DNA of 64,000 nucleotides from Shewanella atlantica (GCF_003966265.1 NZ_RXNV01000008.1:1-64000), one strand, 5' to 3'. Positions 37,105 through 47,314 are shown, counted from the first letter of the stretch. The notes: generated by a model from the letters alone, not told the origin. Program-made: numbers and translations.

Positions 37105-38247
37105 CTAATTCAGTACATCATCCAATGCTTTCAGGCATAGGGCGACATTCTCGCGGCGGGCGCCGAAGCCCATCAGGCCTATACGCCATGCCTTACCCGC
37201 CAGCGCGCCTAATCCTGCGCCGATCTCCAGGTTATAGCTCTCTAACAGTTGTGAACGCACGGCACCGTCATCCACACCTTCCGGAATATAGACCGCATTG
37301 AGCTGAGGCAGGCGTGATGCTTCATCGACCACAAACTTAAGCCCCAACCCTTCCAGGCCCTGACGCAATACCTGGTGCATATCGGCATGACGCTGCCAGG
37401 CGGCTTCCAAGCCTTCGTTAGCTAATAAACGCAGTGACTCATGCAGCGCGTAGAGCGCATTCACCGGAGCCGTATGGTGATAACTGCGTTTACCACCGGA
37501 TGCGGCGCTGCCGCTCCAGTAACCCATCACCAGAGTCTGATCCAGGAACCAACTCTGCACCGGCGTTTTACGGGCCTTTAGCTTCTCAACCGCAGCGGGA
37601 GAGAAAGAGACCGGTGACAATCCCGGCACACAGGAGAGACACTTCTGGCTACCGGAGTATATGGCATCGATGCCCCACTCATCGACTCTCAGTTCGACGC
37701 CGCCCAATGATGTCACCGCATCGACGATCGACAAACAATCATATTGTTTAGCCAGTGCACACAAGGCTTTGGCATCGGATAGTGCCCCCGTAGAGGTCTC
37801 CGCATGAACGAAGGCTAAAAATTTTGCATCGGGATGCGCCTTCAGGGCAGCTTCCACATCTGCCGGACTAACCGCTTCGCCCCACTCATTGTCGACGACA
37901 ACGGCAATGGCGCCCACACGCTCGACATTCTGGCGCATGCGCTCACCGAATACGCCATTACGGCAGACAATCACCTTCTCACCCACTTCGACCAGATTCA
38001 CGAAACAGGTTTCCATACCGGCCGAGCCCGGCGCCGAGACAGCAAGCGTCATCTCATTAGTCGTCTGGAACGCATACTGAATCAGTCCCTTAAGTTCATC
38101 CATCATGCCAACAAACAAGGGGTCTAAATGCCCAATGGTTGGGCGGGATTGTGCGGCAAGCACCTCGGGATAAACATCCGAGGGGCCTGGGCCCATCAAG
38201 GTTCTACGTGGGGGATTAAACGCATCGATATAGGGTGCAACTAACAT
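37105..38247 (-). CDS. Class V PLP aminotransferase (alanine-glyoxylate / serine-pyruvate type)
   Basis: 380 residues. N-terminal LMGPGPSDVYPEVLAAQ is the glyoxylate aminotransferase signature, VDAVTSLGGVELRVDEWGID contains the PLP-ring Asp, and the PLP lysine is in SGSQKCLSCVPG. Members transfer the amino group of alanine or serine to glyoxylate. AGGAAAG precedes the ATG. It lies downstream of ilvA in the same direction but after a terminator and 295 bases, so it is probably separate from the ilv operon. Confidence 0.87.
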   Translation of the reverse strand: MLVAPYIDAFNPPRRTLMGPGPSDVYPEVLAAQSRPTIGHLDPLFVGMMDELKGLIQYAFQTTNEMTLAVSAPGSAGMETCFVNLVEVGEKVIVCRNGVFGERMRQNVERVGAIAVVVDNEWGEAVSPADVEAALKAHPDAKFLAFVHAETSTGALSDAKALCALAKQYDCLSIVDAVTSLGGVELRVDEWGIDAIYSGSQKCLSCVPGLSPVSFSPAAVEKLKARKTPVQSWFLDQTLVMGYWSGSAASGGKRSYHHTAPVNALYALHESLRLLANEGLEAAWQRHADMHQVLRQGLEGLGLKFVVDEASRLPQLNAVYIPEGVDDGAVRSQLLESYNLEIGAGLGALAGKAWRIGLMGFGARRENVALCLKALDDVLN

Positions 38248-38440
38248 CTTCTTTCCTCGGTAAGGCCTTCTCTGAAAGATAAGGGGTTAAGGTTTGGCAT
38301 CTGACTGGTAAAGTCGACACGGATTCCCTACATATTAAACTGGTATATTGGCATCTCAGTGCCTTAAGGCATCTTATTTTTTAGCTTTAATGAGCGCAAG
38401 TGGACTTAAGGCTAACCGCCGCCTGCGTTCCCATTACACT

Positions 38441-38472
38441 TAAGCTCGAACTCGAACTCGAACTCGAGCTTA
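38441..38472. repeat. CTCGAA hexamer run inside an inverted repeat
   Basis: Three tandem CTCGAA units plus a fourth changed to CTCGAG, framed by TAAGCTCGA and its complement TCGAGCTTA. Located between ilvA and the class V aminotransferase gene. Confidence 0.75.
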
Positions 38473-38509
38473 GAAATTCAAACTGGTGTTTAAAAAATAA
38501 CAATAACAT

Positions 38510-38531
38510 AAAAAAGGACGCGGTTGCGTCC
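38510..38531 (-). terminator. Terminator of the ilv operon
   Basis: GGACGC-GGTT-GCGTCC followed on the minus strand by six T, 11 bases beyond the ilvA stop. Confidence 0.9.
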
Positions 38532-38542
38532 TCTCAGATTCT

Positions 38543-40093
38543 TTACTCTCTATTATCCAGGAAGAGCTTATAAGCCGGGCTGCTTGTCTCCTCCTGATAG
38601 ACGAAACCAAGCTCAGTTAAAAACTGCTGAAAGGCTAAGCTGTCACCCTCCGGCACCTCAAATCCCGCCAGTACCCGGCCATAGGCCGCGCCGTGGTTAC
38701 GGTAATGAAACAAGCTGATATTCCACTTGCTCTGCAGGGTTGTTAAAAACTTAAACAGGGCACCCGGATGCTCTGGAAACTCGAAACTGAACAGACGCTC
38801 ATCAAGCTTTTCCGGTGGATGACCACCAACCATATACCTGACATGCAGTTTTGCCGTCTCATCATGGGAGAGATCTTGCACCTCGAAGCCATCTCCTTCG
38901 AGAGTAGCAATGATCTCATCGAGTTCCGCTTTCCCGCCCGACAGGCGAATACCGGCAAACACAACGGCCCTATCACGACTACTGAAGCGGTAGTTAAACT
39001 CGGTCATCACACGCTTATTTAGCAGCTCACAGAATCGCAGGAAGATACCGGGACGTTCAGGAACTTTAACTGCCAGAATGGCCTCTTTCTGCTCGCCCAG
39101 CTCACAACGTTCGGAAACATAACGCAGACTGTGAAAGTTGACGTTGGCACCACTGAGGATAGCCGCGACCTTCTCACCCTTACCCTCATCACCCATATAC
39201 TTCTTCAAGCCAGCAAGAGAGAGTGCTCCTGCGGGTTCTGCGATAGCACGGGTGTCTTCGAAGATATCTTTTACCGCGGCGCAGATCTCATCGGAGCTTA
39301 CAGTGACCACATCATCGACATATTCACGGGCAAGCCTGAAAGGTTCATCGCCAATCTGCTTAACCGCAACGCCGTCGGCAAACAGGCCAACCTGTGGCAG
39401 GACGACCCGCTCATCGGCCTCCAGCGCCGCCTTCAAACAGGCTGAATCTTCCGGCTCTACGCCGATAACTTTAACTTGAGGCATCACCGCCTTATAGTAA
39501 GCGGCGATACCGGCAATCAAGCCACCACCGCCAACCGGAACGAAGACCACCTCGAGATCGCGCTGCTGCTGCAGCATCTCCTGAGCGACAGTGCCCTGCC
39601 CCGCAATCACAGCTTCATCATCGAAAGGCGCCACATATACACGCCCCTCGGCCTCTGCAAGCTTCTGAGCATGGGCGTTGGCCTGATCGAAAGCTTGACC
39701 ATATAACAGTACTTCGCCGCCGAGGCGCCTGACCGCATCGACCTTGATATCAGGTGTCGTTTCCGGCATCACGATGACGGCACTGATCCCACGCGCCGCC
39801 GCAGACATGGCCACACCTTGCGCATGATTTCCCGCCGAGGCACATACAACCCCGCGCTGACACTCAGGCGCCGTGAGCTCAGATATCTTGTTATAGGCAC
39901 CACGTAACTTAAAGGAGTGAACCGGCTGCATATCTTCACGCTTAAGAAACACCTGACAGCCGAGTCTGGCCGAGAGCTTATTCAAGCTCGATAACGGTGT
40001 TATCTTTGCCACGTCATAGACAGAAGAGAGCAATATCTTCTGCAGATAATAGTGGGCTAAATCTAATTTCTCTTTGGAGGCTAGTGCCAGCAT
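38543..40093 (-). CDS. ilvA: Threonine deaminase, biosynthetic (IlvA)
   Basis: PLP enzyme that converts threonine to 2-oxobutanoate, the first committed step of isoleucine synthesis. The start is placed at ATG 40093 (MLALASKEKL), 6 bases after GGAGG and 1 base after the ilvD stop; a longer frame reaching into ilvD has no ribosome site. This gives 516 residues, as in E. coli. The PLP lysine lies in SFKLRGAYNK, the phosphate-binding loop is VPVGGGGLIAG, and two C-terminal ACT-like domains (about 335-510) give feedback control by isoleucine and valine. Last gene of ilvGMEDA. Confidence 0.96.
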   Translation of the reverse strand: MLALASKEKLDLAHYYLQKILLSSVYDVAKITPLSSLNKLSARLGCQVFLKREDMQPVHSFKLRGAYNKISELTAPECQRGVVCASAGNHAQGVAMSAAARGISAVIVMPETTPDIKVDAVRRLGGEVLLYGQAFDQANAHAQKLAEAEGRVYVAPFDDEAVIAGQGTVAQEMLQQQRDLEVVFVPVGGGGLIAGIAAYYKAVMPQVKVIGVEPEDSACLKAALEADERVVLPQVGLFADGVAVKQIGDEPFRLAREYVDDVVTVSSDEICAAVKDIFEDTRAIAEPAGALSLAGLKKYMGDEGKGEKVAAILSGANVNFHSLRYVSERCELGEQKEAILAVKVPERPGIFLRFCELLNKRVMTEFNYRFSSRDRAVVFAGIRLSGGKAELDEIIATLEGDGFEVQDLSHDETAKLHVRYMVGGHPPEKLDERLFSFEFPEHPGALFKFLTTLQSKWNISLFHYRNHGAAYGRVLAGFEVPEGDSLAFQQFLTELGFVYQEETSSPAYKLFLDNRE

Positions 40094-40094
40094 A

Positions 40095-41945
40095 TCAATC
40101 CTCCAGCTTACTGGTGTCTCGAACCGCGCCCTTATCGGCACTGGTTGCGAGCATGGCATAGGCTTTAAGGGCTAATGACACTTCTCTTACACGACCCACA
40201 GGCTTCCAGGCTTGCTTACCTTTGGCATCCATCGCGGTGCGACGTGCTGCCAGCTCGTCATCATTGATGGCTAACTTGATTGAGCGGGCCGGAATATCTA
40301 TCTCGATTCTGTCACCGGTTTCCACTAAACCTATGGTGCCACCCGCCGCAGCTTCCGGTGAAACATGGCCGATTGAGAGACCCGAAGTACCGCCGGAGAA
40401 ACGACCGTCAGTGATTAAGGCGCACGCCTTACCGAGTCCGCGAGACTTAAGATAGCTAGTTGGGTAGAGCATCTCCTGCATACCCGGACCACCTTTAGGT
40501 CCTTCGTAGCGAATAACCACCACATCACCGGCAACGACTTCGCCACCTAAGATCCCGGCAACCGCATCGTCCTGACTCTCATAGACCCGAGCCGAACCGA
40601 TAAAGGTATGGTTGTCTTCATCCACGCCCGCAGTCTTAACGATACAACCATCGACAGCAATATTACCTGACAGCACGGCAAGGCCGCCTTCCTGACTAAA
40701 AGCAAATTCGCGCTTACGAATACAACCGCCCTCGCGATCGTTATCGACACTATCCCATCGACAGGCCTGACTAAATGCCTTGGTTGTCGGGATCCCGGCA
40801 GGACCCGCCGAGAAGAATCTGTGCACGGCTTCATCACTGCTCTGAGCGATATCCCACTTAGCCAGCACCTCTTTCAGGCTCGCGCCCGCCACATGATAAG
40901 CGTCATTATGGATCAGGCCGGCTCTGTCGAGCTCGCCTAAAATCCCCATCACGCCACCGGCGCGGTGAACATCTTCCATATGATACTCAGGCGTAGAAGG
41001 CGCCACTTTACAAAGATGTGGCACCTGACGGGATAATCTATCGATATCTTCCATGGTGAAGTCGACTTCACCTTCCTGTGCACCCGCTAAGAGATGCAAT
41101 ACAGTATTACTCGAGCCGCCCATGGCAATATCCAGGGTCATGGCGTTTTCGAATGCATTGAAGTTAGCGATATTACGTGGAAGTGCAGACTCATCGTCAT
41201 GCTTATAGTAGCGAGTAGTCAGATCCATGATGCGGCGACCTGCCTCTAAGAACAGCTCGCGACGATCGGCGTGGGTCGCCAACATAGAGCCGTTACCCGG
41301 AAGGGACAGGCCTAAGGCTTCAGTTAAGCAGTTCATCGAGTTGGCGGTGAACATACCGGAGCATGAGCCACAAGTCGGGCAGGCGCTACGTTCGATCTGT
41401 TCACTTTCTTCATCCGATACTCGGTCATCGGCGCCGGCAACCATGGCATCGACCAGGTCGAGCTTAATGATCTTGTCTGATAACTTAGTCTTACCCGCTT
41501 CCATCGGGCCGCCGGAGACGAAGATCACCGGAATGTTGAGCCTAAGCGCCGCCATCATCATGCCCGGGGTGATCTTGTCACAATTTGAGATGCAGACTAA
41601 GGCATCGGCGCAGTGAGCATTCACCATGTATTCGACACTGTCGGAGATAAGCTCACGTGAAGGCAAACTATAAAGCATGCCACCATGTCCCATGGCGATA
41701 CCATCATCGACGGCGATAGTATTGAACTCTTTTGCTATACCACCCGCTTCTTCGATGGCGCCAGCCACCAATGAGCCCATATCTTTAAGATGAACGTGTC
41801 CCGGGACAAACTGAGTGAAGGAGTTAGCAATCGCAATTATCGGCTTGCCGAAATCATTCTCTTTCACTCCGGTAGCTCGCCATAAAGCGCGGGCTCCCGC
41901 CATGTTACGACCTTCGGTACTGGTAGCTGAACGTAATTTTGGCAT
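40095..41945 (-). CDS. ilvD: Dihydroxy-acid dehydratase (IlvD)
   Basis: Fe-S enzyme that dehydrates dihydroxy-acids to 2-oxo-acids in valine and isoleucine synthesis. 616 residues as in E. coli. Cluster and active-site motifs: [40 protein letters not shown] and the C-terminal [19 protein letters not shown] and [15 protein letters not shown]. Between ilvE (159-base gap) and ilvA (1-base gap). Confidence 0.97.
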   Translation of the reverse strand: MPKLRSATSTEGRNMAGARALWRATGVKENDFGKPIIAIANSFTQFVPGHVHLKDMGSLVAGAIEEAGGIAKEFNTIAVDDGIAMGHGGMLYSLPSRELISDSVEYMVNAHCADALVCISNCDKITPGMMMAALRLNIPVIFVSGGPMEAGKTKLSDKIIKLDLVDAMVAGADDRVSDEESEQIERSACPTCGSCSGMFTANSMNCLTEALGLSLPGNGSMLATHADRRELFLEAGRRIMDLTTRYYKHDDESALPRNIANFNAFENAMTLDIAMGGSSNTVLHLLAGAQEGEVDFTMEDIDRLSRQVPHLCKVAPSTPEYHMEDVHRAGGVMGILGELDRAGLIHNDAYHVAGASLKEVLAKWDIAQSSDEAVHRFFSAGPAGIPTTKAFSQACRWDSVDNDREGGCIRKREFAFSQEGGLAVLSGNIAVDGCIVKTAGVDEDNHTFIGSARVYESQDDAVAGILGGEVVAGDVVVIRYEGPKGGPGMQEMLYPTSYLKSRGLGKACALITDGRFSGGTSGLSIGHVSPEAAAGGTIGLVETGDRIEIDIPARSIKLAINDDELAARRTAMDAKGKQAWKPVGRVREVSLALKAYAMLATSADKGAVRDTSKLED

Positions 41946-41979
41946 TGCGATTGTCCTTTTGGGAAGGTTCGAGTTACTG

Positions 41980-42099
41980 GGTCCTAGTTACTAGGAGGAG
42001 CAATCCACTTAACCTTCTGATTAATTTCTTTAAGCTCAAGAGCACAAACTCTCAGGCATCGTTATTCTTTGCTTACCCTAGTTTCTAGATTCTAGGACC
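41980..42099. repeat. CTAG-rich inverted repeats between ilvE and ilvD
   Basis: GGTCCTAG at 41980-41987 and CTAGGACC at 42092-42099 frame most of the gap. Related copies (CCTAGTTACTAGG, CTAGTTTCTAGATTCTAGG) lie within. The pattern resembles dispersed CTAG-type repeats I associate with Shewanella intergenic regions; no coding function is seen. Confidence 0.55.
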
Positions 42100-42104
42100 T
42101 GCTT

Positions 42105-43028
42105 TTAAAGCACTTCCAGCCAGCCCCACTTGTCCTGAGTCTCGCCGGTAAACAGACCGAAGAAGCTTTCCTGAACCGATTTAGTCACCGGCCCGCGCTT
42201 GCCACAGCCTATGTCGATGCGATCTACGCTGCGTACCGGTACGATTTCGGCCGCGGTGCCTGTCATAAATATCTCATCGGCAAGATAGAGGAACTCACGG
42301 GACATCGCCTCCTCTACCACTTCGTAACCTAAATCCCGTGCCAACGTCATAATGGAATCCCGGGTCAGGCCCATCAGGATGGCTGCAGTTGCCGGTGGTG
42401 TGTAGATCTTGCCCTTCTTGACCACAAACAGGTTAGCACCGGCACCTTCGCTGACCAGACCATTGACATCCAACGCTATCCCTTCATGAAAACCATTACG
42501 CTTAGCTTCCGTCGATATCTGTATCGATGACAGGTAGTTACCTCCGGCCTTAGCGCCGGTTGGTATGGTGTTAGGCGCGAGGCGATTCCATGAGCTCACC
42601 GCTACATCGACTCCGGCTTCCATGCTGTCTTCACCTAGATAGGCACCCCAGGGGAATGCAGCCACCATCAAGTCACAAACGGCATCTTTCGGCGGCGTGA
42701 TCCCCATACCGATATCGCCATAGAAGGCCAGAGGGCGGATATATGCACTCTTGAGTTCATTCTTTAGCACACTATCACAACAAGCCTGCATCGCCTCGTC
42801 AAAAGTGTAAGGGATTGGCATGCGGTAGATTTTAGCCGAATCGAAAAGACGCCGGACATGATCGGTCAAACGAAACCCTGCGGGCCCAAGATGGGTGTCA
42901 TAGACACGGATCCCCTCGAAGACAGATGAACCATAGTGTAAGCCATGTGACATAACGTGCACCTTGGCATCACCCCAAGGCATGATTTCACCATTAAACC
43001 AAATGAACTCAGCTTTCTTTGCGGTCAT
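42105..43028 (-). CDS. ilvE: Branched-chain amino-acid aminotransferase, type I (IlvE)
   Basis: Class IV PLP aminotransferase for the last step of leucine, isoleucine and valine synthesis. The start is taken at ATG 43028 (MTAKKAEFIWFNGE) with GAGGGAAG upstream, giving 307 residues against 309 in E. coli; the upstream in-frame ATG at 43052 adds eight residues without support. Motifs: VHVMSHGLHYGSSVFEGIR, the PLP lysine in TGAKAGGNYLSS, and SEGAGANLFVVKKG. Standard GMEDA position. A second, type II enzyme is at 57180-58271. Confidence 0.95.
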   Translation of the reverse strand: MTAKKAEFIWFNGEIMPWGDAKVHVMSHGLHYGSSVFEGIRVYDTHLGPAGFRLTDHVRRLFDSAKIYRMPIPYTFDEAMQACCDSVLKNELKSAYIRPLAFYGDIGMGITPPKDAVCDLMVAAFPWGAYLGEDSMEAGVDVAVSSWNRLAPNTIPTGAKAGGNYLSSIQISTEAKRNGFHEGIALDVNGLVSEGAGANLFVVKKGKIYTPPATAAILMGLTRDSIMTLARDLGYEVVEEAMSREFLYLADEIFMTGTAAEIVPVRSVDRIDIGCGKRGPVTKSVQESFFGLFTGETQDKWGWLEVL

Positions 43029-43100
43029 ATCTCTTCCCTCAATCTCTTTCAATTTCTTAGCAGCTACAACTTGTTAATTTATCTTGTCTTTCAAGCACGA

Positions 43101-43361
43101 CTAACTGGCGACTTTCTCAGCATTAACCGACTCAAGACTTACCACCCGGCACTCGATAACATCGATTAATTTTTCCAACTGAGTGGTGAGCAGCTCTATG
43201 GCGCGCTCACTCTCGAGGGCCATATCCAGGCTGGCGGTTTTTCCGTCCTCTAGCTGCATATTCATCTTGGTGACTTTGAAGCCTCGATGGCGCACGACTC
43301 TGAGTACCCGCTCCAACACCTCAGGGCGATGAGCAAGGGTTAAGGTTAATGTGTAAATCAT
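43101..43361 (-). CDS. ilvM: Acetolactate synthase II small subunit (IlvM)
   Basis: 86-residue ACT-domain regulatory subunit of acetolactate synthase II; E. coli IlvM has 87. The pattern YTLTLTLAHRPEVLERVLRV followed by RHRGFKVTKMNM is the family's. A 141-base gap separates it from ilvG, longer than usual, because part of the ilvG end is duplicated there. Confidence 0.92.
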   Translation of the reverse strand: MIYTLTLTLAHRPEVLERVLRVVRHRGFKVTKMNMQLEDGKTASLDMALESERAIELLTTQLEKLIDVIECRVVSLESVNAEKVAS

Positions 43362-43419
43362 CTCTGCTTCTCCATCATTTCAGTCTTATACGAGGCCTTA
43401 CTTGTGTCCGATAACGTCA

Positions 43420-43487
43420 TCATGTTGATTTATCCATCTCTTCCATCATGTCACGATTCGAAGCTCCCGGAGGAACGAGGGGCCACA
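43420..43487 (-). repeat. Duplicated 3' end of ilvG
   Basis: 68 bases match the last 68 bases of ilvG (43503-43570) at 61 positions, offset by 83 bases. Read on the minus strand the copy still spells [19 protein letters not shown], then ST and a TGA stop, in place of QT and TGA. So it is a tandem duplication of the final codons, left behind in the ilvG-ilvM gap. Confidence 0.9.
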
Positions 43488-43502
43488 TCATTAATGAGAG
43501 CA

Positions 43503-45191
43503 TCATGTCTGTTTATCCATCTCTTCCATCATGTCTCTGTTCGAGGCTCCCGGAGGAACGAGGGGCCACACGTTATGCGCGTCATCGATCCTTACATGCA
43601 GCAGGTAAGGCCCTTCACAATTGACTAAGTGATCCAGCGCCGCTTCGACCTGGTCGGTTGTGGTGATAGTGCGGCCGGGAATATCGAACGCCGACGCCAT
43701 AGTGACAAAATCCGGGTTATCGGAGAGATCGGTTTCGCTATATCTCTCTTCGAAAAACAGCTGCTGCCACTGCTTCACCATGCCCAGCTTTTGATTGTCT
43801 ATGAGTAGGATTTTGACCGGTAACTTACGGCGTTTAATCGTGGTCAGCTCCTGGACATTCATCATAAATGAGCCATCTCCGGATACGGCGACCACAGTCG
43901 CATCGGGCCTGGACACCTTAGCGCCGATAGCGGCGGGTAAGCCGAACCCCATGGTCCCAAGGCCCGCACTTGAGAGATGATCTTCAGGTTTACGGAACCA
44001 CATGTGCTGTGCCACCCACATCTGGTGCTGCCCTACATCGCAACACACCACACTGTCTTCGGGTAACTTGTCGGCTAACCGGTTCAACATGGCGGGGGCG
44101 AAGATAAGCTCACCGGGTCTGTCGTAGTTCCAGCTATGCTCACGCTTAAGCTGCGCCACTTCATCCTGCCAGGGAGCTATCTCAAGCGATGTGCACAGGG
44201 CCGGTAAGATCTGACGAAGGTCACCGGCTATAGCGACATCAGGAAGGCGCAACTTGCCCAATTCGGCACTGTCGATATCGAGGTGGATCACCTTCGCATG
44301 CTCTGCAAATGAGGCCAGGCGTCCGGTAACGCGGTCATCGAAACGCGCTCCGACAACGATCAACAAGTCGCACTCCTGAACGGCGATGTTCGCCGCCTTC
44401 GAGCCGTGCATGCCTAGCATGCCTAAGTAACCCGGGCTGTCATTCGCAATCGAACCTAAGCCTTTGAGGGTAGCAACCGAAGGCACACCTGTGGCGTCGA
44501 TAAACGCCCTTAACTGATCGACGGCGCTGGCCATCCCCACACCACCGCCAACATAGAGCATTGGCTGCTTAGCCTGTCTGAGCAGAGACAGTGCCGCATC
44601 AACTCTTTCCTCATCGAACTCGGGCTCAGAACTGCGCTCCTGCAGTGGCGTCTTGTATTCGAGCATGCCTATCTGAATATCTTTAGGGATATCGACTAAC
44701 ACAGGTCCGGGACGCCCAGAAGCGGCCACTTCGAAGGCCTTATACAGAGTAGGGATCAGTTCATCCATCTCGGTAACCATGAAGCTATGCTTAGTGCATG
44801 ACAGTGACAGGCCTAAGACATCGATCTCCTGGAAGGCATCGGTACCTATCACGGCGGTTGATACCTGGCCGGTAATAGCAACGAGAGGAACGGAATCGAG
44901 CAGAGCATCGGCAAGTGAGGTTACCAGGTTCGTGGCACCGGGCCCCGAGGTTGCGAAACAAACCCCGGTCTTTCCGCTGGCGCGGGCATAACCCAGGGCA
45001 GCAAAGGCCGCACCTTGTTCATGGCGACTCAGCAGATGCTCTACCGGCGCGCCATAGAGGGCATCATAGATTGGCATGATGGCACCGCCCGGGTAACCAA
45101 ATATATTGGTGACTCCGTGAGCCGCTAATACCTTGATGACCGCGTCAGCGCCCCTCATCATCTGCCCTTGCTTCATCTGCCCTTGCTCCAT
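43503..45191 (-). CDS. ilvG: Acetolactate synthase II large subunit (IlvG)
   Basis: ThDP and FAD enzyme that condenses pyruvate with pyruvate or 2-oxobutanoate, the branch point of valine and isoleucine synthesis. 562 residues, intact, unlike the frameshifted ilvG of E. coli K-12. Catalytic Glu in [19 protein letters not shown]; ThDP motif [21 protein letters not shown] ending in IDNQ. The N-terminus begins [17 protein letters not shown] with three Met choices; the third ([13 protein letters not shown]) matches E. coli best, so 45191 may be some 10 codons too early. First enzyme gene after the attenuator. Confidence 0.95.
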   Translation of the reverse strand: MEQGQMKQGQMMRGADAVIKVLAAHGVTNIFGYPGGAIMPIYDALYGAPVEHLLSRHEQGAAFAALGYARASGKTGVCFATSGPGATNLVTSLADALLDSVPLVAITGQVSTAVIGTDAFQEIDVLGLSLSCTKHSFMVTEMDELIPTLYKAFEVAASGRPGPVLVDIPKDIQIGMLEYKTPLQERSSEPEFDEERVDAALSLLRQAKQPMLYVGGGVGMASAVDQLRAFIDATGVPSVATLKGLGSIANDSPGYLGMLGMHGSKAANIAVQECDLLIVVGARFDDRVTGRLASFAEHAKVIHLDIDSAELGKLRLPDVAIAGDLRQILPALCTSLEIAPWQDEVAQLKREHSWNYDRPGELIFAPAMLNRLADKLPEDSVVCCDVGQHQMWVAQHMWFRKPEDHLSSAGLGTMGFGLPAAIGAKVSRPDATVVAVSGDGSFMMNVQELTTIKRRKLPVKILLIDNQKLGMVKQWQQLFFEERYSETDLSDNPDFVTMASAFDIPGRTITTTDQVEAALDHLVNCEGPYLLHVRIDDAHNVWPLVPPGASNRDMMEEMDKQT

Positions 45192-45317
45192 CTGCCACTC
45201 TCTCTATTTGTCGGTCTTAGGTGAGTACTCGCTCAAAAACTAACTTAAGACCTGTATTTGTAAGGGTAGAGCCCTATCTAACTCTGCGTTTAATATTGAT
45301 TTTTTAGGGCCCTAAAC

Positions 45318-45351
45318 GAAAAACCCCCCGGTCCTTTCGGAGCGGGGGGTT
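45318..45351 (-). terminator. ilvGMEDA attenuator terminator
   Basis: On the minus strand AACCCCCCG, an interior CTCCGAAAGGAC and CGGGGGGTT form a strong stem followed by five T, 21 bases after the leader peptide stop and 126 bases before ilvG. Together with the leader this is an amino-acid attenuator. Confidence 0.93.
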
Positions 45352-45371
45352 AGTTGCAATCTTTTACCTGA

Positions 45372-45467
45372 TTAGGTTTGTCGATGCGCCGTGCGTAGCC
45401 CCCGCTGTGATCTAATAATCACGACGGTAATAATCTCAATAATGAGTAGGGCTACTTGGTTAAACAT
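45372..45467 (-). CDS. ilvL: ilv operon leader peptide (IlvL)
   Basis: A 31-codon frame starting MFNQVALLIIEIITVVIIR and ending RTAHRQT. Twelve of 31 residues are Ile, Val or Leu, clustered at positions 5-18 (5 of them in LLIIEII), as expected for a ribosome-stalling leader. It lies just before the GC-rich terminator and upstream of ilvG. The sequence differs from E. coli IlvL but the plan is the same: starvation for charged Ile/Val/Leu tRNAs stalls the ribosome and lets the antiterminator form. Confidence 0.9.
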   Translation of the reverse strand: MFNQVALLIIEIITVVIIRSQRGLRTAHRQT

Positions 45468-45505
45468 ACTTGACCTGTTTCCTAATTAGTTTGCTTAAAT
45501 TCTGT

Positions 45506-45523
45506 CTCTTCACCTGTGAAGAG
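45506..45523. promoter_or_regulatory. Palindrome upstream of ilvL
   Basis: CTCTTCAC-CT-GTGAAGAG, 8-bp arms, about 40 bases upstream of the leader ATG, in the promoter region. No certain promoter could be placed; TTCACA with TAAGCA at 17 bases is one weak possibility. Confidence 0.4.
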
Positions 45524-45599
45524 TTATTAATCAATACCACAAAGCCAATAAAAAACACAACAAAAACCTTTTCACCCACAAAAAACTGACCGTTTTTCT

Positions 45600-45634
45600 A
45601 TCTGAACGATAACCAATAAAACGTTCGTTCAGAT
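45600..45634. promoter_or_regulatory. Inverted repeat between ilvC and ilvL
   Basis: ATCTGAACGA and its exact complement TCGTTCAGAT, 15 bases apart, roughly 130-165 bases upstream of ilvL. It may be a regulator site. The 569-base gap 45192-45760 otherwise holds the leader, the attenuator and the ilvC end. Confidence 0.4.
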
Positions 45635-45724
45635 GTGTCGGCTAACGAGCCACTCACTTGAAATTATCTTTTACTTCAATGGTTAAACTTTTTTTGATTT
45701 TGTATTGCTTAGCTTTATCGGTAA

Positions 45725-45744
45725 GCCCGGTTAATGCACCGGGC
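45725..45744 (-). terminator. Hairpin after ilvC
   Basis: GCCCGGT-TAATGC-ACCGGGC, 16 bases beyond the ilvC stop, without a strong U tract. Confidence 0.5.
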
Positions 45745-45760
45745 CAGTCATAGAAAAATA

Positions 45761-47242
45761 TTACTTCTCTTCGACGATACGTTGCATCTCAGTCATGTAG
45801 CCACGTAGTTCAGCGCCAATTTTCTCAACACCTGTGCCGCGAATCGCTGCGTTTACTTCGATTAGACGCTGGTTATCGGCACCGTTGCCACTGTCACTCA
45901 GGCCGGCACCAAGAAACTCCGGAGACATGGCATTAACGTAATCACGCAACATAGGCACGGCGGCATGGTTAAACAGATAACAGCCATATTCAGCCGTATC
46001 AGAGATCACGATATTCATCTCATAAAGACGCTTACGGGCAATCGTGTTCGCAATAAGTGGCGTTTCATGTAGCGACTCATAATAAGCCGACTCTTCAACA
46101 ATACCCGAGGCAACCATAGTATCGAACGCCAGCTCAACACCGGCTTTGATCATAGCGACAAGGAAGATACCTTTATCGAAATAGGTCTGCTCATCGATAT
46201 TTTCATCACTTTGAGGTGCATTTTCGAAGGCAGTCTCACCTGTCTCTTTACGCCATTTAAGTAGATTGGCATCATCATTTGCCCAATCTTCCATCATAGT
46301 TTTTGAGAACTTACCACCTATGATGTCGTCCATATGCTTCTCGAACAGAGGAGCAAGAATGCCCTTAAGCTCTTCGGCCATCTCGAACGCTTTTATCTTG
46401 GCTGGGTTAGACAGGCGATCCATCATGTTGGTAATACCACCATGCTTTAACGCTTCGGTCGTTGTTTCCCAACCTTGTTGAATAAGTTTAGCGGCATAGC
46501 CCGGCTCAACACCATCGGCAACCATCTTCTCGTAACCAAGAATTGCACCAGTTTGCAGCATGCCACATAAAATAGTTTGCTCGCCCATAAGGTCAGACTT
46601 AACTTCGGCGATGAACGATGAGTGAAGCACACCCGCTCTGTCGCCACCTGTGGCACTGGCATAAGCTTTAGCGATATCGAAACCGTTCCCCTTAGGGTCG
46701 TTCTCAGGGTGAACCGCAATCAGAGTCGGTACGCCGAATCCACGCTTATACTCTTCACGCACTTCGGTACCCGGGCACTTAGGGGCAACCATGATTACTG
46801 TGATGTCATCACGAACCTGCATCCCCTCTTCAACGATGTTGAAGCCGTGAGAGTAGGACAAGGTGGCGCCCTGCTTCATCAACGGTATAACCGTGGTTAC
46901 GGCATCGGTATGCTGCTTATCCGGTGTCAGGTTAAGTACGAGATCTGCGTCAGGAATGAGTTCTTCAATCGTGCCTACGCGGAAACCATTTCCGGTCGCT
47001 TTTTGGTACGAGGCACGCTTCTCTTCGATAGCCTGAGCCCTGAGCGCATAAGCGATATTCAAGCCAGAGTCACGCATGTTTAAACCTTGGTTAAGGCCTT
47101 GAGCGCCACAACCTAAGATAACGATATTCCAGCCCTTGATGAAGTCACAACCCTCACTAAATTCGTTGCGATCCATGAAGCGGCATTGAGCCAGTTGTTC
47201 TAGTTGTTGACGCAAATTCAGAGAGTTAAAATAGTTAGCCAT
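45761..47242 (-). CDS. ilvC: Ketol-acid reductoisomerase, class II (IlvC)
   Basis: NADPH- and Mg2+-dependent enzyme of valine and isoleucine synthesis. The start is placed at ATG 47242 ([20 protein letters not shown]), which matches E. coli IlvC from the first residue; the four-codon longer frame MVYQ is not needed. 493 residues is the long class II form with duplicated C-terminal domain. NADPH motif [12 protein letters not shown]. Divergent from ilvY, which activates ilvC in response to acetolactate in enterics. Confidence 0.97.
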   Translation of the reverse strand: MANYFNSLNLRQQLEQLAQCRFMDRNEFSEGCDFIKGWNIVILGCGAQGLNQGLNMRDSGLNIAYALRAQAIEEKRASYQKATGNGFRVGTIEELIPDADLVLNLTPDKQHTDAVTTVIPLMKQGATLSYSHGFNIVEEGMQVRDDITVIMVAPKCPGTEVREEYKRGFGVPTLIAVHPENDPKGNGFDIAKAYASATGGDRAGVLHSSFIAEVKSDLMGEQTILCGMLQTGAILGYEKMVADGVEPGYAAKLIQQGWETTTEALKHGGITNMMDRLSNPAKIKAFEMAEELKGILAPLFEKHMDDIIGGKFSKTMMEDWANDDANLLKWRKETGETAFENAPQSDENIDEQTYFDKGIFLVAMIKAGVELAFDTMVASGIVEESAYYESLHETPLIANTIARKRLYEMNIVISDTAEYGCYLFNHAAVPMLRDYVNAMSPEFLGAGLSDSGNGADNQRLIEVNAAIRGTGVEKIGAELRGYMTEMQRIVEEK

Positions 47243-47314
47243 CTGATATACCACCTTCTGTATCGAATTTAGAAAAGTCGCTCAATTCATCTTACTTGAG
47301 CAGTGATTGAGATC

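Noticed and set aside
40094-40159. Longer N-terminus of ilvA reaching into ilvD
   Set aside because: ATG 40093 has a strong ribosome site and gives the standard protein; the extension only reads the ilvD end in another frame.
43503-45191. Frameshifted ilvG as in E. coli K-12
   Set aside because: The frame is open over all 562 codons with ThDP motifs in order.
46622-47083. 153-codon frame opposite ilvC
   Set aside because: Antisense shadow of a highly conserved gene.
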